This document shows, piece after piece, positions 29,101-38,307 of a DNA stretch of 64,000 bases. This DNA is from Pedobacter sp. KBS0701 (lineage in GTDB: Bacteria; Bacteroidota; Bacteroidia; Sphingobacteriales; Sphingobacteriaceae). A model generated the notes under the pieces. It was not told the origin of the DNA. It worked only from the letters and a program-made list of their open reading frames with translations, and searched no databases. The first letter of the stretch is position 1; each line of letters begins with the position of its first letter. The DNA lies in NCBI RefSeq assembly GCF_005938645.2, contig NZ_CP042171.1:5208001-5272000 (forward strand), given 5' to 3'. A program made the position numbers and the translations under genes.

Positions 29101-29297
29101 GATGAAACTTTGATGGAGAACTTTCCATTCGCATCAGTAGAGGTACCACCAGCGGTCCCCTGAATTTTTACGCTTACGCCAGGAATTGGTAGCTTGTCTT
29201 CTGAAGACGTAACTGTTCCTGTGATTGTTCGATCCTGTGCCATTGCGCTCACCGCGAAAAACAGGACAATGAACAAACTCTGTAGAAGTTTTTTCAT
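26127..29297 (-). CDS. SusC/RagA-family TonB-linked outer-membrane protein, operon D
   Basis: A 1056-aa transporter with signal peptide ending MAQ, a carboxypeptidase-regulatory-like domain, a plug domain starting LGEVVVTALGVN with LKGSAATALYGSRGSNGVLIVTTKKG, and a barrel ending in LKVSF. The N-terminal 50 residues are nearly the same as those of SusC E (SSEDKLPIPGVS, FSSIGFATQ). Downstream the barrels diverge. Together with its SusD and two accessory lipoproteins it should form a four-part uptake complex at the outer membrane. Confidence 0.95.
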   Translation of the reverse strand: MKKLLQSLFIVLFFAVSAMAQDRTITGTVTSSEDKLPIPGVSVKIQGTAGGTSTDANGKFSIKVSSNAKTIEFSSIGFATQTRPIGSSSVINAVLATDSKALGEVVVTALGVNKATKTLGYSQSTFKSAEVNASAPASLFGGLQGKVAGVNISNTSGAPGGSTKVILRGYSSITGSNQPLYVVDGVPLDNSTAGSNDNYDFGNNANDIDPNNIESISILKGSAATALYGSRGSNGVLIVTTKKGAAGKLKVDLSTSTTLTNVASIYKPQDQFGQGWDGTYIPSENGNWGPKYDGQLRTWGAIVDNSQLLKPYSFIKNNVKDALTTGIELNNNIALSGGNENSTAYFSYGNIYSDGYLPSDNDSYKRNNFTLKGSTKYGNFTADASLNYVGKTTKFINQGGGDSGIGSSFYEEILQIPGDIPIKDFQDYKNKFFNVDNYFTPYAENPYYALYENGSRYKSDRLYGNINLNYKATDWLSFQFQQGADVDNAISKIWHNKNAPSPGSYNDGGNIEGSSRAADAGDVIEGSVKTFEYDTKLNALFNKELNNHFDLDGLIGVNYNDRGSRILNTRIENLAIPGFYQINNSANKPTSTNAESHRRLFGAYASATLGYNKYLYLTLTGRNDWSSTLPQNNNNYFYPATSLAFIASQAIDLTKTPISFLKLRASYGETGSDTDPYRVFNTATRTASPLGFGTLTFPMFGVAGYSISNQLNSNNFKPERVQEVELGAEIRFLKDRIGIDATYYNKLRKDQIIPLPIDPATGYSSYIVNFGSVRNKGIELAVNIKPIKTTDIDWTLNYTFTKEKSKVTELPIGLDKVVLNSAYDAQFVARVGQPLGVIEAPSRTYSPSGQVIVDKNGYPVYSSENVSFGTTLPDFVMGLNNQFRYKDFSLSFTLDWHKGGVFYSGTADLLNFVGADAKTTYNDRRPFIVPNSVQKLADGTYVENTAPITEANTDDFYYTTSNKADAYANRILDRSFLKLREATLSYNLPKSIIGKVGAQRASVSVFGRNLITWLAKSNKTIDPEVSNFGNDLGSEFGEFRTAPPVRFFGASLKVSF

Positions 29298-29330
29298 AGT
29301 AAATAGGTTAGTTAATGTGTAAATAAAGCA

Positions 29331-29362
29331 CTAAATTAGAGTTAGTTAATTCTTGAAGCAAA
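29331..29362 (-). promoter_or_regulatory. Probable promoter of Sus operon D
   Basis: The minus strand has TTTG (complement of 29359-29362), 20 bases, then TAATTTAG (complement of 29331-29338), a one-mismatch fit to TAnnTTTG. The spacing equals that in operons A and B. The start codon follows about 34 bases later. Confidence 0.45.
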
Positions 29363-29534
29363 TTTATTTTAACCTTTTTTAACTTGCAGCTCCCTAAGCC
29401 CCCTTAAGGCCTATTTCTTAACCGTAACTTTTTTGCTAATCATAAATTTGACTAAAAAATTACTAACTACAGCTCATTTTTAAAGTGCTGTTTTAATAAA
29501 CTGACAAAAATTATATTCCTGAATAAGGTTTTTT

Positions 29535-29845
29535 CTCTACCAAGAGTTTCTAAAAAAGGATATCAGCCAAATAAACTACTTGGCCACGCCCGAAATCTTG
29601 TACACCGATAAGGAGACCATTTTTAAGCTCTTCTCTTGCTTTTGTACCCACTGCACCGGCAATGAACTTTTGTAATTTTATTTAAACATGCATTCAAACC
29701 TTTAACCAAAGGCTCATAGAGCTTATGGTCTGTTTTTAAGTTATAACAGGTTTTACGTTGGCCATAAGAAGAGGGGGGGACTTGAATCAAGATTGATCCG
29801 ATAAATTCCAGCCGGCATTGTGGTTTCGAAATCGTCTTTAACGAT
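29535..29845 (-). pseudogene. Decayed duplicate of the M14 peptidase 3' end
   Basis: This stretch aligns with about 35766-36078, the codons for residues near 716-820 of the M14 peptidase. Shared blocks include AGCCAAATAAA, TGGCCACG, CGAAATCTTGT, TTTTTAAGCTCTTC, GGTCTGTTTTTAAG and AATCAAGATTGAT. Many substitutions and indels destroy the frame. It lies between Sus operons D and E, whereas the intact gene lies upstream of operon E, so the last part of the peptidase gene and a Sus operon were copied together. The rest of the gap (29363-29534 and 29846-29985) has nothing recognisable. Confidence 0.85.
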
Positions 29846-29986
29846 TAATCCATATATATTTATAAGAACCTACGCTTTATATTATAAGTGTAAATCAGTT
29901 ATCAGAATTTGAGGCTCTAATAAAATTTAGCCAAAACCGCAATCGGCTGCAGGAAAATTTTCTCCATCAGGCTCCCGAATAAATAA

Positions 29987-30015
29987 GGGGCTGCCCAAAA
30001 AGATCGGACAGCCCC
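29987..30015 (-). terminator. Terminator of Sus operon E
   Basis: GGGGCTGCC (29987-29995) pairs with GGACAGCCCC (30006-30015) with one wobble and a loop of ten bases. It lies about 105 bases beyond the susD E stop; the minus strand continues into a T-rich stretch. Confidence 0.8.
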
Positions 30016-30119
30016 TTTAACTTCTTATAAATTAAATTATAGAAAGTGCTTCTAAAACGGGGGTAATATAACAGAACCTCTTAAAAGTGCATTTCTACTA
30101 TCAAAACGTCATTTCATTT

Positions 30120-31547
30120 CTAAAATTTATCCCAGAATAATTTTGTGGTTACAACATCTCCTCCAATTGCACCAGAAGCCTGACTATAATTACTGCCATT
30201 TAATTGCTGTTCATTGCTTGGATAGCTAAGTCTGTTTGGAAAACCAGATTTAGCTCCTACTGGTGCAGTAATTTTTGGAAAATCCAATCTTCTTAACTCT
30301 GTCCAACAATTAAAAGGCCTGTTGTAAAGAGCGATCCATTTTTGGACCCCTATTTTTTCTCTCCATGTACCAGATGCCGTTGTATAGGAAACCTGTGGAT
30401 TTGCCAGATAAGCGGATGCTTGTGTAGCAGTACCTCCCCAATATAAAATCGATGCCGTAATCGCATTATTATAATGCGTTTCTGCATTACCGCTAACAGC
30501 ATATCCTCTTTCAGCAGCTTCTGCTCTGTTAAATTCAGTTTCTGCATAATCCATCAGCAAAGTTTGCGCATCAGGAGCATAAACCTTAGGTCCAGGTTTA
30601 GAAACAGCAGATATCGTATTTACCTGCCCAACTATACCGCCAACATAGGCACCGTTTGCATTGGTACCAAAATACTGTGGCAAACGAGGGTCTGCCAGCG
30701 CTAACAATTTGTCTACCAAATCTTTTGCGCCCACATAATCACCACGCCCACCTGTTACAATATCAACAAAAAGTGGATTTTGGTTTGGTGCACCTGCCAG
30801 ATATTTAAATGCTGCATTATCCACATCAGCAGAAATTGCACCTGCATCTGATGCTTCGACAGCAGCTTTGGCAATTGCATTCTCTGCATCAGCTAAAATT
30901 AAAGCTTGTTGCATCCGCAAAGAATTACCAAATTTTATCCATTTTGAAATATTACCCTGAAAAACAAGGTCCTCACTTGAAGAAAACCCTGCACTTGCGG
31001 TATTGAGTTGGGCAATGTCAGTATTTAGCCTTTTCAATAGCTCTAACGAAATCGTTTTCGCATCATCATATTTCGGAAAAAGATTTTGTTGATCTAATGC
31101 CTGGCTATAAGGAACGTTGCCAAAAGTATTAACCAGTGTACTAAAGGCCAACACCTGCATGATATCAATAATTGCCAGTTGATTCGATTTTATACCAGCG
31201 TTTAACGTACTGTTAGCCTTTATGATGTTTGATGATTCGGTTAAATTTTGGAGCACTTCTCTATACATCGTAGTCCACCACGCTTGAGGAATATTTCTGG
31301 TACCGAAGTCGTACTGGGTTTCATCCTGATACGTTACCATTGCCCATTGACTTGTAGTGAATCTGAAAACATTGTTGTTAACACTAGCACTCGTGACAAC
31401 ATCGCTGTAAGATTTGGTTGCGAATGAAAACAAAGTCGCAGCAGGAACCTCCGATGGCCTTTTGGTATCAATATTAAGTGATGTAATATTCTTTTTACAA
31501 GCTGCGAAAGAAACGAGCATTGCAAAAAATATGATTGATTTTTTCAT
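30120..31547 (-). CDS. SusD/RagB-family nutrient-binding lipoprotein, operon E (SusD-like_2 type)
   Basis: A 475-aa lipoprotein with lipobox SFAAC and mature start KKNITSLNIDTKRPSEVPA. It is shorter than the other SusD-like_2 proteins here but retains the landmark STLVNTFGNVPYSQAL and a C-terminal LFWDKF. It starts 16 bases downstream of susC E, and a terminator follows with no accessory lipoproteins. The N-terminal NIDTKRP in place of NxNPNNP separates it from C and D, suggesting a different ligand. Confidence 0.92.
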   Translation of the reverse strand: MKKSIIFFAMLVSFAACKKNITSLNIDTKRPSEVPAATLFSFATKSYSDVVTSASVNNNVFRFTTSQWAMVTYQDETQYDFGTRNIPQAWWTTMYREVLQNLTESSNIIKANSTLNAGIKSNQLAIIDIMQVLAFSTLVNTFGNVPYSQALDQQNLFPKYDDAKTISLELLKRLNTDIAQLNTASAGFSSSEDLVFQGNISKWIKFGNSLRMQQALILADAENAIAKAAVEASDAGAISADVDNAAFKYLAGAPNQNPLFVDIVTGGRGDYVGAKDLVDKLLALADPRLPQYFGTNANGAYVGGIVGQVNTISAVSKPGPKVYAPDAQTLLMDYAETEFNRAEAAERGYAVSGNAETHYNNAITASILYWGGTATQASAYLANPQVSYTTASGTWREKIGVQKWIALYNRPFNCWTELRRLDFPKITAPVGAKSGFPNRLSYPSNEQQLNGSNYSQASGAIGGDVVTTKLFWDKF

Positions 31548-31563
31548 TTTATTATCGATTTAA

Positions 31564-34500
31564 TTAGAATGATAGCTTTGCATTAATCCCTATTGTTCTG
31601 GTTGTTGGGTATGCACCACTTTGTATCCCCTGCGCATTTCCGGAAGACAAATTCTCTTCCGGATCTGAATAAGGGAGATTTTTATGTATAATCCATAAAT
31701 TTCTTCCAAAAACAGAAAGATCAATCCCTTTAACGGGGCCCCATTTTGAAATCATGGCTTTAGGAAAAGAATAAGTTAATGTAGCTTCTCTTAATTTTAC
31801 ATAACTGGCATCGTATGAAAATGCAGATTGCGGAAGGGTAGGAGAATTGGCATCTATCACGACACGTTTAGTATTAACCTGACCGTCTTCTGTTACGCCA
31901 TCCAAAATAACACCTCCGCTGTTTCCACTATTGGTTACCGGATTCCTTACCGGATTACCCAGATCGTTTAAACCAACTGTATTTGGTAAAATACCGGTAT
32001 AAGTAGCATAAAATTGGTCTAATGACCAAACATTGCCCCCGGAACGGACGTCAATTAAAAATCCTAAGGATACGTTTTTGTATTTAAAGCTATTATAAAT
32101 ACCCCCAATCCATTTTGGGTTAATATTGCCGATAACGTTAGTTGTACTAGATGTTATTTTATAATATCCATCTGCACCAATAATTTTTTGTCCGTTTGCG
32201 TTATAAACATAATCTTTGCCCTGAATGGTGCCATACGGCTGACCTAAAGTAGCATTAACACTTATACCTGCCTGAAAGCTAGCCAACTGCAAGTTTTTGC
32301 TATCATTATACAATTCCAAGACCTTACTGTTGTTTTTTGTCCAGTTGATGTTAATATTCCAGGAAAAATCTTGTGTTTTAATTGGTGAACCATACAATGA
32401 AACCTCGACACCATTATTTCTTATCACACCGGCATTAACATAGGTATTGGTAAAACCTGTTGCAGCAGAAACCGCAACGGGTATAATTTGATTTTTTGTT
32501 TTTGTCAGGTAATATGAAGCATCAAAACCGATGCGGTTATCCAAAAATGCCATATCTAAACCAATCTCGCTGCTTTCTGTCTTTTCGGGTTTTAATGAAG
32601 GATTATTTGTAGTAAAAGGATATGCAAATAAAATGCTTGATCCAAATAGATTTTGAGAGGTATAAACATTTTTGGTACTTCCCCAAGGGGCATCGTTTCC
32701 AACTGTGGCATAGTTGACACGTAATTTTCCGGATGATATCCAGTCAACTTTATCCTTTAGTTGCTTAGAAAACAACCAGCTGCCAGCAACCGAATAATAG
32801 TTATATGCATTTCCGCCTTCTGGCAAAGTAGAAGATTTATCTCTTCTAAAAGTACCTTCTAATGTTAAAGATTCATTATAGGTCAGTGTGGCTCCACCAA
32901 AAAATCCGTCAACTTCTTTAGGCTGATAGTTTTCTATAGGGGCTGCTACAGCACCAACAGAATTAGAAATACTATAAAGCCCTGGCACAATAAGTCCACC
33001 ATTTGTTGTGGAAAAAACGCTATTCAACAAACTCTTTCTGATATTACCTCCAAGCAATGCTTTCAAATTCAGGTCCTTCGTTACATTTTTATCAAAGTTT
33101 GTAATAAGGTCAAAATTTGTTTCGTTGAACGACCTGTCCGTGCGGGCATAAGAAGCTGCTCCCTGACTTCCTACGGCAACCCTTTCTTCCTGAAATTCAT
33201 TGTAATTATCTAAAGAAACACGTCCGAGAATATTTAGCCAGTCAGTTGCCTTATAATTTAAGGACGCATTCCCAAAAATCCTGCTCCTGGTATCATTTTC
33301 ATAATTCTGGTACCTTGTCCAATAATAATTATCAGTATATTTAGGTACCAGGCCTGCAGGCGTAGAAGGATCAGCCCAATTCCATGAAACATTTTGCTTA
33401 TTCCTAAAGTAAGCATCCTTTTGAGCCATCATATCAACATTGGTTTGATACCATTGCCTAAAATTTTGGTTCACATTTAACCCACTATATCCTGACCCAT
33501 ATCTACCCAAACCCTCAACTTTTGAATAATTCGCAAGTGCCGATGCAGTTAACCGATCGGTAATTTGGTAAGTAGAGCCAAAATTCAATATATTTTTAAT
33601 GATTTTACTATTGGGTAACGTTCCACGGTCATCACTTCTGGTATAGCCGAGCTTGATTGTCCCTTTATCAGATGCACCATCAAATATTATATTATTGTTA
33701 TTAGAAATTGCGGTCTCATAAAATGTTGATGGATTATTTGCGGCAGCAACCCACGGTGTTTTTTTCTTATAATTAGGAGAGTATGGATCAAAGGCATCCC
33801 ATTGATACACCAGTAGGTTTGGATCAAATTTAGCTCCGTAAGATGCATCTTCAGAAGTAGGAACAACCTTTTCCTTAACACCATTACCCTGAACATCAAT
33901 CAATAAGAAGCCATCTCCACTTTCATATCCACTTGAATACCCGGCACCATACTCCGTTTGATACTCCGGAAAAGTTGATTTGTCTATTGTTCCGACGGTT
34001 AAACCACTATTAATCGTAATCCCCATGCCTTTACTCTTCCTGCTTTTTGTAGTAATCATAATTACACCATTTGCTCCTCTGGAACCATAAAGGGCACTTG
34101 CTGCAGCTCCCTTAAGCACGTTAACCGATTCTATATCGTCAGGATTGATATCTGCTGCCGCATTTCCATAATCATAACCACCCCTCCCTGTTCTCTGGTT
34201 AGTAGAATTATTGTTTGAATTGTCAACCGGAACACCATCCACTACAAATAATGCCTGATTATTCCCTGTTAAAGACTTATTTCCTCTAATTACAACATTG
34301 GTTGATCCACCAATTGCATTGCCTTGGATAATCTGCAAACCAGATACTTTACCTGATAGCGCAGACGCTGCGTTTGATGACCGTGTTTGTGTAAGTTCTT
34401 CACCCTTTACCTGCTGCGCCGCATAAGACAGGGTATTTTTCCTCCTAACCTGGCCCAAAGCAGTTACCACAACTTCATCCAAAGCCTTAGCATCTGAAGA

Positions 34501-34785
34501 TAAGACAGCATTGATTACATTTGAACTTCCAATGGGTATGGATTGAGTCGCAAAGCCGATTGAGGAAAATACAATAATTTTAGCGTCTGGTGAGGCTTTA
34601 ATGGAGAACCTTCCGTCAGCACTGGTTGAGGTACCCCCTGTGGCTCCCTGAATTTTTATGCTTACTCCAGGGATTGGCAGTTTGTCTTCTGAAGACGTAA
34701 CTGTTCCGGTGATAGTTCGATCCTGTGCCAATGCCGCCAAGGCAAAAAACATACAGATGAACAAACTCGGTAAAAGTTTTTTCAT
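31564..34785 (-). CDS. SusC/RagA-family TonB-linked outer-membrane protein, operon E
   Basis: A 1073-aa transporter starting at the ATG of MKKLLPSLFI; the frame extends two codons upstream but only through a TTG. The order is signal peptide ending LAQ, carboxypeptidase-regulatory-like domain, plug domain (LDEVVVTALGQVRRK; LKGAAASALYGSRGANGVIMITTK) and barrel ending AKLSF. The N-terminal domain groups with operon D. It is the most upstream of the five operons, next to the M14 peptidase whose 3' end was duplicated with a Sus unit. Confidence 0.95.
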   Translation of the reverse strand: MKKLLPSLFICMFFALAALAQDRTITGTVTSSEDKLPIPGVSIKIQGATGGTSTSADGRFSIKASPDAKIIVFSSIGFATQSIPIGSSNVINAVLSSDAKALDEVVVTALGQVRRKNTLSYAAQQVKGEELTQTRSSNAASALSGKVSGLQIIQGNAIGGSTNVVIRGNKSLTGNNQALFVVDGVPVDNSNNNSTNQRTGRGGYDYGNAAADINPDDIESVNVLKGAAASALYGSRGANGVIMITTKSRKSKGMGITINSGLTVGTIDKSTFPEYQTEYGAGYSSGYESGDGFLLIDVQGNGVKEKVVPTSEDASYGAKFDPNLLVYQWDAFDPYSPNYKKKTPWVAAANNPSTFYETAISNNNNIIFDGASDKGTIKLGYTRSDDRGTLPNSKIIKNILNFGSTYQITDRLTASALANYSKVEGLGRYGSGYSGLNVNQNFRQWYQTNVDMMAQKDAYFRNKQNVSWNWADPSTPAGLVPKYTDNYYWTRYQNYENDTRSRIFGNASLNYKATDWLNILGRVSLDNYNEFQEERVAVGSQGAASYARTDRSFNETNFDLITNFDKNVTKDLNLKALLGGNIRKSLLNSVFSTTNGGLIVPGLYSISNSVGAVAAPIENYQPKEVDGFFGGATLTYNESLTLEGTFRRDKSSTLPEGGNAYNYYSVAGSWLFSKQLKDKVDWISSGKLRVNYATVGNDAPWGSTKNVYTSQNLFGSSILFAYPFTTNNPSLKPEKTESSEIGLDMAFLDNRIGFDASYYLTKTKNQIIPVAVSAATGFTNTYVNAGVIRNNGVEVSLYGSPIKTQDFSWNININWTKNNSKVLELYNDSKNLQLASFQAGISVNATLGQPYGTIQGKDYVYNANGQKIIGADGYYKITSSTTNVIGNINPKWIGGIYNSFKYKNVSLGFLIDVRSGGNVWSLDQFYATYTGILPNTVGLNDLGNPVRNPVTNSGNSGGVILDGVTEDGQVNTKRVVIDANSPTLPQSAFSYDASYVKLREATLTYSFPKAMISKWGPVKGIDLSVFGRNLWIIHKNLPYSDPEENLSSGNAQGIQSGAYPTTRTIGINAKLSF

Positions 34786-35727
34786 GGTCAAGAATAGGTT
34801 TAGTTAATGATTCGCCTAATTTAAGCGTTAATATTCGGGTTAAAAAGCTTTTTCAAACAAATATTTAATAAAAAATCATAAAAAAAATTAAAAACCTGAC
34901 CTTCAGACCAATAATCAGCATTAAAAACCGAAATTATTTAAAATAGAAACATAAAAAAAACATATATTAATTAATACAACAATTGATTTTATTTTTAAAT
35001 AATTTCGAATTAAATTAAAAATAAAGCCAAAAAACACAAAATAATAATACAAAAAATGATTTTTAATAAAAAACAAATTAACATTAATAAATTTCGAATA
35101 AAAAAACACAGACGACATTCATGAAAAAACCATAAAGAATAGAAAACTAAAAGAAAAACATACTTATAACATGCTGATAAGTTTAAAAAGACTATACAAA
35201 AACTTAAATAGGTTTTACTTAGATGAAAAATGGTGAGAATTTCAATTATATACTTTTGTAGTTAACACAGCAAATCATAACAGGAATGGTGGTTAGGATT
35301 AAAAGCCATGCCTGCCTGGAGAGTATCTTTATCTCAAAACTTCACAAACCGAACAAAAAGAAAAATGATATTATATTTCCAGCCTGAATACTTATGCCGC
35401 AGGGATAGCTTGCGCAGCTAGTTCCAACTAAGGCATTAAAAACTCACCGCATTGGCCGCTTGCTGTTATTTCCAAGAAGACGGCGGCAGGAAACGAACAG
35501 GGAATGCTGTAGAAAACTTTCTATAATTTACAGGGCTGCTCTTAACCTGATAAAATGACATCAATAAGAGCCTATTTAAAATTAAATAAAATTTATTCCG
35601 TATGTCAGTCTGAGCGTAGCCGAAGACCATTCCAACACATTAATAAAGCAATCGACTACGCTCTTGTGATAGCAAAAGGCCATTTATATTTGTTAAAAAA
35701 ATTTAAACTGACTATATGCTGCATGCA
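34786..35727. other. Very AT-rich gap between Sus operon E and the M14 peptidase
   Basis: The left part (34860-35200) is extremely AT-rich and must contain the operon E promoter, but no clean -33/-7 pair is obvious. A good plus-strand -7 box, TACTTTTG, lies at 35251-35258, about 28 bases before a 33-codon open frame (35286-35387) with no known relative. The right part holds an interspersed repeat described separately. Confidence 0.4.
35605..35665. repeat. REP-like interspersed palindrome
   Basis: GAGCGTAG (35612-35619) and CTACGCTC (35656-35663) are inverted copies flanking a spacer, inside a stretch of the form GTCTGAGCGTAGCCGAAGAC. Sequences of this form occur as scattered intergenic repeats in Sphingobacteria, as far as I remember. 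It is probably not protein-coding. Confidence 0.45.
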
Positions 35728-38223
35728 CTAATAACTACAAAACAGGATATTTCCGAAAAGCGTCTTACCACCTTCCCAAAAATTCCTGAAAAGAGGATCA
35801 TTAGCCAAATAAATCACCTGGCCACGTCCGAAATCTTGTGCGCCGATAAGAAGGCCAGTTTTAAGCTCTTCCCTTGCTTTTTTGCCAACCACACCGGCCA
35901 TTAAACTTTTTTCGTTAATCAACCCTACATTCCAACCTTTAACAAGAGGCTCGTAGATCTTACGGTCTGTTTTTAAGCTATAATAGGTTTTACCCAGGCC
36001 ATAAGAAAACGGGTGACTGGAATCAAGATTGATCTTATAAATTGCACCGGGAATAGTAGTTTCAAAATCATCCTTGTCCTTATTCTTAAAAAGAAGTTTG
36101 TTTGCCTCTGGCTTTTCATCTTTTTTTACCACAGCTTCCTTCTTTTTAATATCGAATCCTTTTTTCTCAAATACACTTTCTATAGCATCTTCCATTAAGA
36201 TCAACCTTCCTCCTTTATTTAGCCATACAGTTAAACCATCGCCTATAAAAGCGCTATAACTTCCATCGGGCAAAATCAAAGTGTTTACCTTATTAATATC
36301 GAGGTTATTCAGATCCTTAGTATTAATAATAATTGGGGAAAGATTTAAATCGTGTTCCAGAAAAAACCAGGCTTCGCCAAAAGCGAGAGAAGAAACCTCC
36401 ATACCAGATACAATGGCAATTTTAGGCTGTTTTAACAATGGATAAACGTTAGAACCAAAATCTTTTCCCTTCTCTACAAAACCACTGCTAATGGCCAGGA
36501 TGGGCTTGTTCAAAGTTTTGGCAATCGATGTAACCTTATCCTTCATCCCTTTTATCAATCTTTCGTTTTCAGCCCTCAACACAATCAGGGTTCCTGCGGG
36601 ATAGTCTTTACCGTTTACCGAGAATGGCTGATCGGCCTGCCTCACTTTTATATTTTCCTTTTGCAGCGCGGTTAAAACCTGAACATCTTCGCTTGTTCCC
36701 CAGCTAAATAACCAGGCCAGGGGCTTCTCAAGGTCGTGATTGATTACCTCCGGTTCTTCAATTGCCGGGAATTTTCCTTTTATACTTTCTTTACTGGCAT
36801 AGCCCTTTAATCCATAAACATAGGGTAGGGCCCAGGCCGTAATGTCATAAGTATTAGAATCGGTTACAAAAGTTTGGGGTTCTAATAAAACGTTAGCCAA
36901 AACTGCTCTTGCCTGCTGAATGTTAACAATTAAATCGTTTCGGGCGATACTAAAATTTTCTTCCTTTTGGGTATCGTAATCGTAAGCTTTACCGGTTTTA
37001 TCTCCACCATAAGCAAATTCGATTTTATTTTTGGTTAAGAGTCCGGCCAGTTTTTTTAAGCGCGATAAATTAGTCGCTTTTATAATATAACTTTTATAAA
37101 TGCCCGGGCTATTGGCTAGTTCCTGCTGGAAATACTTTTTATACTCCGCTAATAATTTACTATGGTTTAAAGAAGTCACTTCAAGGGTCGACATTCCTGT
37201 TGTAAAGTGGTGTGCGATACGGTCTTTTAAGGTAAGCGTATCCCCATCGTTGGTTACCACTGATAATCCGGCTCTGATTCCGCCCTGCTCATAAGTCATA
37301 CCGATTGATCCATTATACAAAGGGTAAGTATCGCCATAAGAGGGATAAAGCAGATCGAAACGTTCTTTAGTGAAATATTGCCAGCCTTCGGCATCAAAGT
37401 ATTTGGCATTGTTTTTACCAACAACCACCTGGAAACTTTTTTGCCAGGGCGTAATGTCCTGGTGAACGGGTTCTGCCGCTGGCGCAAAATAGTAAGGCTC
37501 ATTATAGCTCTGTTCATGAAAATCGACATGTACCTGTGGCATCCACTGGTTATACAGGTCTAATCGTTGCTGGCTCTCAATTTGTGTTTGCCAGGCCCAG
37601 TCGCGGTTTAAATCGAAATAATAATGGTTTGGCCTGCCACCTGGCCAGGGTTCAATATGCTCCCTGGAGGAGGGATCTGAATTAGGCATTTTCCCTACCA
37701 CACTATTAAAATAGTTTACGTAACGGTCTCTTCCATCAGGATTTAAACAGGGGTCGATTACCACAACAGTATTTTTTAACCACTCGCTGGCAGGCTTATT
37801 ATTGCCCGAAACCAAGGTATAGAGCATCTTCATGGCAGTTTCAGTAGAGTTTGCCTCATTGCCATGTACATTATAGCTCAACCAAAGTATAGCAGGCTGA
37901 TTGGTTAGATCGACACTATTATTGGTGCCAGTTGCCAAAACTAAATTATTGCTCCTGATCTGTTCCAGTTTGGTTACATTTTCTGGCGAAGAAACAACTG
38001 CCACCATTAACGGCCGGCCCTCATTGGTTTTACCATACTCTATCAGCTTCATGTTTTTAGCAGAAGCCGCAGCGGTTTGCCTAAAATAATCAGCTACTTT
38101 GTGGTGAGGCGTAAAATGCGAACCGAGTTCATAACCCAAAAAATCATCAGGAGATTTTAGCTGTGCATGCGCAAACAAAACAGTACAAAGGGTGATTAGG
38201 CAGAACGTTAAGAGTCTCTTCAT
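35728..38223 (-). CDS. M14-family zinc carboxypeptidase, secreted
   Basis: An 831-aa exported protein with a signal peptide ending AHAQ. The metallopeptidase M14 domain occupies about residues 35-345: zinc ligands H120 and E123 in HGNE, a third ligand probably H236 in VDFHEQ, and the catalytic glutamate E312 in YEQGG. The C-terminal 480 residues contain a flavodoxin- or GATase-like region (LPDGSYSAFIGDGLTVWL) as in other long Bacteroidota M14 proteins. It probably trims peptides in the periplasm or outside the cell. It lies upstream of Sus operon E in the same direction but is separated by more than 900 bases, so it is not obviously cotranscribed. Confidence 0.9.
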   Translation of the reverse strand: MKRLLTFCLITLCTVLFAHAQLKSPDDFLGYELGSHFTPHHKVADYFRQTAAASAKNMKLIEYGKTNEGRPLMVAVVSSPENVTKLEQIRSNNLVLATGTNNSVDLTNQPAILWLSYNVHGNEANSTETAMKMLYTLVSGNNKPASEWLKNTVVVIDPCLNPDGRDRYVNYFNSVVGKMPNSDPSSREHIEPWPGGRPNHYYFDLNRDWAWQTQIESQQRLDLYNQWMPQVHVDFHEQSYNEPYYFAPAAEPVHQDITPWQKSFQVVVGKNNAKYFDAEGWQYFTKERFDLLYPSYGDTYPLYNGSIGMTYEQGGIRAGLSVVTNDGDTLTLKDRIAHHFTTGMSTLEVTSLNHSKLLAEYKKYFQQELANSPGIYKSYIIKATNLSRLKKLAGLLTKNKIEFAYGGDKTGKAYDYDTQKEENFSIARNDLIVNIQQARAVLANVLLEPQTFVTDSNTYDITAWALPYVYGLKGYASKESIKGKFPAIEEPEVINHDLEKPLAWLFSWGTSEDVQVLTALQKENIKVRQADQPFSVNGKDYPAGTLIVLRAENERLIKGMKDKVTSIAKTLNKPILAISSGFVEKGKDFGSNVYPLLKQPKIAIVSGMEVSSLAFGEAWFFLEHDLNLSPIIINTKDLNNLDINKVNTLILPDGSYSAFIGDGLTVWLNKGGRLILMEDAIESVFEKKGFDIKKKEAVVKKDEKPEANKLLFKNKDKDDFETTIPGAIYKINLDSSHPFSYGLGKTYYSLKTDRKIYEPLVKGWNVGLINEKSLMAGVVGKKAREELKTGLLIGAQDFGRGQVIYLANDPLFRNFWEGGKTLFGNILFCSY

Positions 38224-38248
38224 AGGAAAATAATTTTACCTAATGTAC

Positions 38249-38256
38249 TAATTTTG
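38249..38256 (+). promoter_or_regulatory. Probable -7 promoter element of murF
   Basis: TAATTTTG matches TAnnTTTG exactly and lies 52 bases before the murF start in the divergent gap with the M14 peptidase. No clear -33 box is seen. Confidence 0.4.
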
Positions 38257-38307
38257 TTTTTTGTTGGCGCGAAAGCTTAATTTTACATCATATTTTTTAC
38301 GATAAGC

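Noticed and set aside
34860..35200. Replication origin in the AT-rich gap
   Set aside because: AT-richness alone; no DnaA-box cluster and no dnaA/dnaN neighbour.
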